From contig JAWPNA010000493.1 of NCBI GenBank assembly GCA_045402695.1, positions 1 through 11,229 of the forward strand: DNA of 11,229 nt. Reading direction: 5' to 3'. The notes under the pieces were generated by a model. The model saw nothing but the letters and a program-made list of their open reading frames with translations. It was not told the DNA's origin and searched no databases. Shown here piece after piece: positions 7,343 through 11,229 of the stretch (position 1 is the first letter of the stretch; each line of letters starts with the position of its first letter). The position numbers and the translations under genes were made by a program. Source of the DNA: JAWPNA01 sp045402695. Lineage in GTDB: Bacteria > Acidobacteriota > Polarisedimenticolia > JACPZX01 > DASXTC01.

Positions 7343-9100
7343 TCAGTACACCACTGTCACGCCCGTGGTGACGGAGAAGAGCCGGCGCCCCGCGTAGATA
7401 TCCTCGAAACCTGATCCCGTCACCAGCGTGGAGGCGGTGCCCGAGACGATGACGTTGTTGTTGAGCCACGGGCGCCACTGGACGCTCAGCCCCAGATCGG
7501 CGCCGATGAACCGGCGGATCTTCGACTGGAACAGGAGCAGCTCCAGGGACGACGTGTCGTCGAACCGCATCACGTTCAGGTTGAGGGCGCCGCGCAGCGC
7601 GGGCGTCAGCTCGGCGTCCACGCCGCCGCCCGCCAGCACCAGCCCCGGGTTGACGAAGTTGGCCTGCCCTTCGTCCTTCGAGGAACGCAGCGATGGCAGC
7701 AGGCTCGACGCACCCACCAGCTTCACCTTTGTGCCGGTCAGTGCGATCCCCTGACGCACCCAGAACGACGCCCCGGACCCGGCGAACAGCGGGTTGTCGA
7801 AGATGGCATCAAACCCCTCGGCATCCTTGTCCCTCGGGTCGTCGTCGCCCGACGCCCAGAAGATCTGCCCGCGCCAGCGCAGCCAGTCGCGGTCCACCGA
7901 CAGCTCGAGCGCTCCCATCCACGCGCGCACGTCCACCTCGCGTCCCGCGATCGGATTCTCCGAGTCGTCTCCCCGCGCATGGTACAGCGCGTGCGTGAGA
8001 TTGACGCGGCCGATGTGCCCGGAGCCCGTCCAGCCAAGGTACGACACGCTGATGTCGTGCGGCCTCAGCGTGCCGATCGCCGCCGGCCGCACGAGAAAAC
8101 CGTTGTCGTCGAAGTGGAGCCCCGGCCGGTCATTGTTGACGTGCAGCGAGAGCGAGGCCGTGTATCCGGGCCAGATGAAGTCCTGCCGGTAGATGTTGGC
8201 GATGAACACTTCCTGGTGGCGGCCGTCGTAGTCGCCCGTGTTGAGGCCCGAGTTGGTGTTTTTCTCGATCATGCGGAACCCGGCCAGGTTCCACGACGAG
8301 CGGTTCGAGGCCCAGTTGCCCGAGAGCCTGACGCCGGTTTCGTTGTCGGCGAAGATGAAGCCGCGGAAGTCCGAGAGGAACCCCTGAACGCCGGCGCGCA
8401 GGAAGACGGTGTCGTAGGTGGGGGAGACATCGAACAGCTTCACCTCGATGAACCCTTCCTGCAGCCCGACGTGACCGTCGGTGCGCTCGTCTCCCTCGCG
8501 TACGTCAATGTTCACGATGCCTCGCTCCTGCGCGTTGAGATAGTTGACGTTGGCCACCGGCGTGACGCGCACGCGCCAGTCGACGGGCCGGAAGGCCGCC
8601 GCTCCGTGAAAGAGATCGGCCGAGACGACGAGGTTGGAGGTCATCGAGAACTCGTCATCGCCGCCGAAAAACTCCTCGTTGCCGGAGGCGGCTCCCGAGA
8701 CGCCGCTGGGCGTGGGCAGCCGCCGCTGATCGGCGAGTGTGTCAACCAGCAGCGTGAGGTTCAGGAAGGTGGCGTTGCCGAGGATCGGGTAGTCGCCCTT
8801 CAACACGTTCTGGTGGTAGGGGTCGTACCACTTCCCATGAACGTAGGGGGCCTCGCGCCTGCGTCCGTGGGCGTAGCGATCCCATTCGGGAAACCCGATC
8901 CGCCAACGATCCTCGATCGGGATGAAGTCATCGGCTCCAGGTGTCGCCGCCGGCGCTGGCTTCCCGCCCAATGCGAAGCCGGGAGGGGCATCGGGCGCGG
9001 GAGCGTTGGGGTCGTTTCCGGTGTCGTCGCCTGAAGACCGCGCGATGGCGCTGCCGCAGGACAAGATCAAGATGATGATCGCGCACTTCCGACCGGCCAC
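7343..9100 (-). CDS. Outer-membrane beta-barrel protein (porin-like), candidate sheath of an electron conduit
   Basis: The frame is open up to an ATG at 9241, but the first 47 residues from there are Arg-rich and look untranslated, and a promoter-like sequence lies inside them. I therefore prefer the GTG at 9100, giving 585 residues. This start gives a normal signal peptide: basic VAGRK, hydrophobic CAIIILILSCGSAIA, cleavage after about Ala20. Then come an acidic/Pro-rich linker to about residue 60 and alternating short hydrophobic strands and polar loops to the end. The last residues, TTGVTVVY, form an aromatic-ended beta-signal as used by the Bam machinery. Asp/Gly-rich loops such as WASGDDDPRDKD resemble those of alginate-export-like porins, but the family is unassigned. 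It lacks haem motifs. Its stop is 1 base from the decahaem cytochrome start, which suggests the two act together. It could instead be a substrate channel. Confidence 0.82.
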   Translation of the reverse strand: MAGRKCAIIILILSCGSAIARSSGDDTGNDPNAPAPDAPPGFALGGKPAPAATPGADDFIPIEDRWRIGFPEWDRYAHGRRREAPYVHGKWYDPYHQNVLKGDYPILGNATFLNLTLLVDTLADQRRLPTPSGVSGAASGNEEFFGGDDEFSMTSNLVVSADLFHGAAAFRPVDWRVRVTPVANVNYLNAQERGIVNIDVREGDERTDGHVGLQEGFIEVKLFDVSPTYDTVFLRAGVQGFLSDFRGFIFADNETGVRLSGNWASNRSSWNLAGFRMIEKNTNSGLNTGDYDGRHQEVFIANIYRQDFIWPGYTASLSLHVNNDRPGLHFDDNGFLVRPAAIGTLRPHDISVSYLGWTGSGHIGRVNLTHALYHARGDDSENPIAGREVDVRAWMGALELSVDRDWLRWRGQIFWASGDDDPRDKDAEGFDAIFDNPLFAGSGASFWVRQGIALTGTKVKLVGASSLLPSLRSSKDEGQANFVNPGLVLAGGGVDAELTPALRGALNLNVMRFDDTSSLELLLFQSKIRRFIGADLGLSVQWRPWLNNNVIVSGTASTLVTGSGFEDIYAGRRLFSVTTGVTVVY

Positions 9101-9155
9101 CGGTCCCCCACGGCGCGGGCGCGGCCAGCGCCCCCATCGCCCCGCGCGCGGCCCT

Positions 9156-9184
9156 TTCCTATCACGCGCGGCAGCGCGGGTCAA
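9156..9184 (-). promoter_or_regulatory. Sigma70-like promoter for the barrel-cytochrome-hydrolase operon
   Basis: On the minus strand TTGACC (9184-9179, five of six consensus bases) is followed after 17 bases by TAGGAA (9161-9156), preceded by TGA as an extended -10. The -10 itself matches only three of six. A start near 9149 would leave a leader of about 48 bases to the GTG at 9100, and would exclude the ATG at 9241 from the transcript. Confidence 0.45.
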
Positions 9185-9316
9185 GAAAACGCGGACGAAT
9201 CTGCCGACGAACGTAACACTCGCAGCGCCACGGAGCGTCACTCCGCCGATTCATTTCAGAAAGGGATGGCGCGAAGCGGGCGGCTTGCGTATATGTTCAG
9301 AGGCAGTGATCGGAAT

Positions 9317-9323
9317 GGAGGAG
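9317..9323 (+). promoter_or_regulatory. Strong Shine-Dalgarno of the TPR gene
   Basis: GGAGGAG lies 7 bases before the ATG at 9331 and fixes that start. The sequence between the two divergent genes (9185-9316) has a TATATG at 9290-9295 that could be a -10, but I see no convincing -35 box for this direction. Confidence 0.8.
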
Positions 9324-9330
9324 ACACGAG

Positions 9331-9807
9331 ATGCCTATCTCGCCTGCTGAAAACGCCTTCAGGAAGGGCAAGGCCGCGCTGTCGGATGGAAAGCCAAAGG
9401 AAGCGATGATCCTGTTCGAGTCGGCTATTCGTCTCCAGCGCGATCGCAACCCTGCCCAGCCCAGGATGATCTTTCTTTCCTACTTCGGACTCAGCACGGC
9501 GTTGGCGGATCGCGCCACGCCCCAGGCGATCCAGGCCTGCGAGATGGCCGCGAAGCAGGAGTTCTTCAACGCGGAACTCCAGCTCAACCTGGGAAAAGTC
9601 TACCTGCTCGCGGACAAGACAACCAAGGCCCTGGCCGCCTTCGAGCACGGGCTGAGGCTGGCCCCCCGGAACAGGGCCCTGAAGATCGAGATGAACAGGG
9701 TGGAGCGGCGCAAGAGCCCCCCCATCCCGTGGATGGATCGCAACCATCCTTTGAACTGCTGGCTCGGCAAGATGCGGGCCTCTCTGGTGCCACGCCCGGC
9801 GCGCTGA
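9331..9807 (+). CDS. Small cytoplasmic TPR protein with basic C-terminal tail
   Basis: The protein has 158 residues, with no signal peptide or membrane segment. Two clear tetratricopeptide-like helix pairs are at residues 5-38 (AFRKGKAALSDGKPKEAMILFESAI) and 80-113 (NAELQLNLGKVYLLADKTTKALAAFEHGLRLAP). A weaker one at about 46-78 makes a short three-repeat scaffold. TPR units bind other proteins and give no enzyme activity by themselves. The tail (about 120-158) is rich in Arg, Lys, Pro and Trp, with a compact MDRNHPLNCWLGKMR segment that looks like a conserved end of this subgroup. The gene is transcribed away from the operon at 9100 and converges on the secreted propeller gene. The partner is unknown. 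Confidence 0.87.
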   Translation: MPISPAENAFRKGKAALSDGKPKEAMILFESAIRLQRDRNPAQPRMIFLSYFGLSTALADRATPQAIQACEMAAKQEFFNAELQLNLGKVYLLADKTTKALAAFEHGLRLAPRNRALKIEMNRVERRKSPPIPWMDRNHPLNCWLGKMRASLVPRPAR

Positions 9808-9818
9808 GTCGTCTGACG

Positions 9819-10629
9819 TCACGGACACGCGCCGGAGTAGGGGATCGCCAGCCCCCGCGCTGTCGGCGCCGAGAATCCCCTCACCGAAACCTGACGCCAC
9901 GGCGGAGATCAGGTAGTAGTGATCTCCTGAGTCAGCGCCGAAGCTCACCGAGGTCTGGGTCAGCCCGCTCATGAAACAGGAGTGGTCGTAGATCTTTCCT
10001 GTGAACTCACTGGCGAGGCCGCCGCGATAGATGTTGTAGGTGACGGGCAGGCCGCCAGACTCGATCGACTCCCATGAAAGCCCGACCTCGCCTCCGGTCG
10101 AGGAAACGATCAGCGGCTGGCTGCCCAGCGAGCCGTCGGCGGTGACCGCGATCCCTCTCGGGCGGCGCGCCGTCGGGATGTCCGAGATGACGGCCAGCGT
10201 CGCGGGATCGATCACCGTGACGGTGTTGGAGTGGGCGACGTACAGCCGCGTGCCGGCCGGGTAAACCGCCACGCCGAACGGCTGCATCCCGACCGTGATG
10301 CGCGATACCTCCGCCAACAGTGACGTGTCGATCACGCTGAGGTCGTTGCCGGCGCCGTTGGCCACCCATACGCGGGCGCCGTCCGGAGAGATGGCCAGGG
10401 TCGCCGGCGCGCGGCCGACCGGGATCTCCGCGACCACGCTGTCGCCCGTGGTCTCCATCACCGTGACCGAGTCGGAGTCGGGGCTGACGACCCACACCCT
10501 CGACCCGTCCGCCGTGACGGAGATCGCGCTGCCGCGTGTGGGGCGGGGCGTCTGGGCGAACCCAGCGCCTCCCGCCGGAAGAATGAGCCCGAGACAGATC
10601 CCCGACCAGAGTCCCACACGAGCCCGCAT
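9819..10629 (-). CDS. Secreted YVTN-type beta-propeller/fibronectin-like protein, with a one-base frameshift near the end
   Basis: From ATG 10629 there is a signal peptide (MRARVGLWSGICLGLILPAGGAGFA, cleaved near residue 25). Three YVTN-like blades follow at about residues 33-74, 75-117 and 118-157 (patterns SPDGARVWVANGAGNDLSVID and YPAGTRLYVAHSNTVTVID). A fourth blade is cut off after about 11 residues (158-168). Residues about 171-259 form a fibronectin-III-like domain (GLSWESI, VTYNIYRG, YYLISAVASGFGEGILGADSAG). As written, the frame then runs on into sequence antisense to the TPR gene. Removing one base of the G-run at 9852-9856 gives LAIPYSGACP and a TGA at 9821-9819, a 269-residue protein that ends 11 bases from the convergent TPR gene. 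The Cys-Pro end is, from memory, common in secreted proteins of this kind. The function is unknown; likely an extracytoplasmic binding protein. A start at 10725 is rejected because it would bury the signal peptide. Confidence 0.75.
9852..9856 (-). other. G-homopolymer where the propeller/fibronectin frame shifts
   Basis: Five consecutive G on the minus strand lie between codons for DSAG and the apparent out-of-frame tail. Deleting one restores a short natural C-terminus ending Cys-Pro-stop. It may be a sequencing or assembly indel, a real mutation, or a programmed slip. Confidence 0.6.
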
Positions 10630-10833
10630 GGCCGTCCCCGTGGAGACGTAGACAGGCGAGATCGCCGGGAGTTTAGGCCCCCCATCCTGCGATTGTGCGA
10701 ACTTCCGCCCCATTGGTGCGTACACAGGATATCGCGGCCTGCGGCGATCGGATGAGGTAAGATGGTCCGGCGCCGAGCGAACGTGGAGCGCCAGAGATGT
10801 GGAACAGGATCTTGTCGGTCATCCAGCTCATGC

Positions 10834-10838
10834 GGAGG
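10834..10838 (+). promoter_or_regulatory. Shine-Dalgarno that decides the peroxiredoxin start
   Basis: GGAGG lies 6 bases before the ATG at 10845. An in-frame ATG at 10797 also has a GGAG (10785-10788) at suitable distance and would add 16 residues (MWNRILSVIQLMRRSE). The shorter start matches the usual MLKVGxxAPDF beginning of the family. In the gap to the divergent gene at 10629, TAAGAT at 10758-10763 is a possible -10, without a clear -35. Confidence 0.6.
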
Positions 10839-10844
10839 TCGGAG

Positions 10845-11229
10845 ATGCTGAAGGTCGGTGAGATGGCGCCTGATTTCGCCGTGAACGACCACAAGGGCCG
10901 CGCGGTGAAGCTGTCGGATCACCGGGGCCGTCACGTCGTGCTCTGGTTCTACCCCAAGGCGGACACTCCTGGCTGAACGGTCGAAGGTTGCGGGTTCCGC
11001 GACCTGCACGCCGAGTACGAGGCCAAGGGAGTCCAGATCCTGGGAGTCAGCTTCGATGGTGTCGAAGCCAACAGGAAGTTCGCCGAGAAGTTCCAGTATC
11101 CGTTCCCGTTGCTGTGCGACGTGGACCGCGCGATCGGCCTGGCGTACGGGGCCTGCGACACGGCGGACGCCGAGTACGCGCGGCGGATCACGTACGTGAT
11201 CGGCCCCGATGGCAAGATCAAGCAGACCC
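10845..11229 (+). CDS. Selenocysteine-containing peroxiredoxin (PrxQ/BCP type), 3'-truncated by the window edge
   Basis: From ATG 10845 the frame reads MLKVGEMAPDFAVNDHKG, then VVLWFYPKADTPG, then an in-frame TGA (10974-10976), then TVEGCGFRDLHAEY. It continues without another stop to the window end (about 128 codons visible). In PrxQ/BCP enzymes the residue after TPG is the peroxidatic cysteine, so the TGA (residue 44) should encode selenocysteine, with Cys49 as the resolving residue five positions later. The enzyme would reduce hydrogen peroxide or organic hydroperoxides through a selenenyl-sulfide intermediate recycled by thioredoxin or a similar donor. Pro42 and Thr41 of the active-site loop are present. 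Later family features are also intact (ILGVSFD, PFPLLCDVD, TYVIGPDGKI). A SECIS-like hairpin follows the TGA. The organism should therefore carry selA, selB, selC and selD elsewhere. A simple nonsense mutation is the alternative, but it is unlikely given the hairpin and intact downstream frame. Confidence 0.9.
10974..11004 (+). promoter_or_regulatory. UGA selenocysteine codon and bacterial SECIS-like hairpin
   Basis: Nine bases after the TGA, GGTTGCGG (10986-10993) pairs with CCGCGACC (10997-11004) over 8 bp (one G-U pair) around a GTT loop. If the two top G-C pairs open, the loop becomes GGGTTCC. The loop begins 17 bases after the TGA, within the known spacing of bacterial SECIS elements. 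From memory, the left arm and loop (GGUUGC-N-GGU) are very like the E. coli fdhF element bound by SelB. Confidence 0.82.

Noticed and set aside
9256..9818. Minus-strand extension of the propeller/fibronectin frame through the TPR gene
   Set aside because: It is low-complexity antisense of a well-supported TPR gene, and a one-base correction gives a natural stop at 9819.
10974..10976. The TGA as a plain nonsense mutation making a pseudogene
   Set aside because: It falls exactly on the catalytic Cys position, the downstream frame is intact and conserved, and a SECIS-like hairpin follows at the right distance.
10949..11221. Minus-strand open frame of 90 codons over the peroxiredoxin
   Set aside because: It is antisense to conserved peroxiredoxin sequence and has no recognisable feature.
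1..11229. CRISPR arrays, tRNA or rRNA genes, insertion sequences
   Set aside because: I saw no spaced direct repeats, cloverleaf-like segments, transposase motifs or terminal inverted repeats when reading both strands by eye.

Overview
The window is high-GC bacterial DNA with dense coding, signal-peptide-bearing envelope proteins, many c-type haems and a selenocysteine gene. It probably comes from an uncultured Acidobacteriota-like or similar environmental Gram-negative bacterium. That guess rests on the mix of multihaem cytochromes, an LVIVD propeller, a TPR protein with a basic C-terminal tail, and a fibronectin-like secreted protein ending in Cys-Pro. Taxonomy is inferred only from protein style and is weak.

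Layout. Positions 2-1324 (+) hold the 3' part of a membrane-anchored decahaem cytochrome whose start lies upstream of the window. An AT-rich gap (1325-1468) follows, with phased A-tracts, a palindrome and a good sigma70-like promoter. It drives a stand-alone Fic-domain protein (1469-2656, +) of lower GC than its surroundings, which looks like an inserted cargo gene. Reading the other way, from about 9100 down to 2698, is a tight three-gene operon: an outer-membrane beta-barrel (7343-9100), a 1241-residue decahaem cytochrome with a C-terminal LVIVD-type propeller (3616-7341), and a metallo-beta-lactamase-fold hydrolase (2698-3615). The three genes are separated by 1 and 0 bases. The barrel plus decahaem pair suggests a porin-cytochrome conduit for moving electrons across the outer membrane, although the families are not proven to be the known ones.

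Divergent from the operon is a small TPR protein (9331-9807, +). Convergent to that is a secreted YVTN-propeller/fibronectin-like protein (9819-10629, -). It reads cleanly only if one base is removed from a run of five G; the repaired frame ends in Cys-Pro-stop 11 bases short of the TPR gene.

The most striking item is at the right edge. A PrxQ/BCP-type peroxiredoxin (from 10845, +, running off the window) has an in-frame TGA exactly where the peroxidatic cysteine should be. A strong hairpin resembling a bacterial SECIS element follows directly. It is almost certainly a selenoprotein and would be missed or split by ordinary gene calling.
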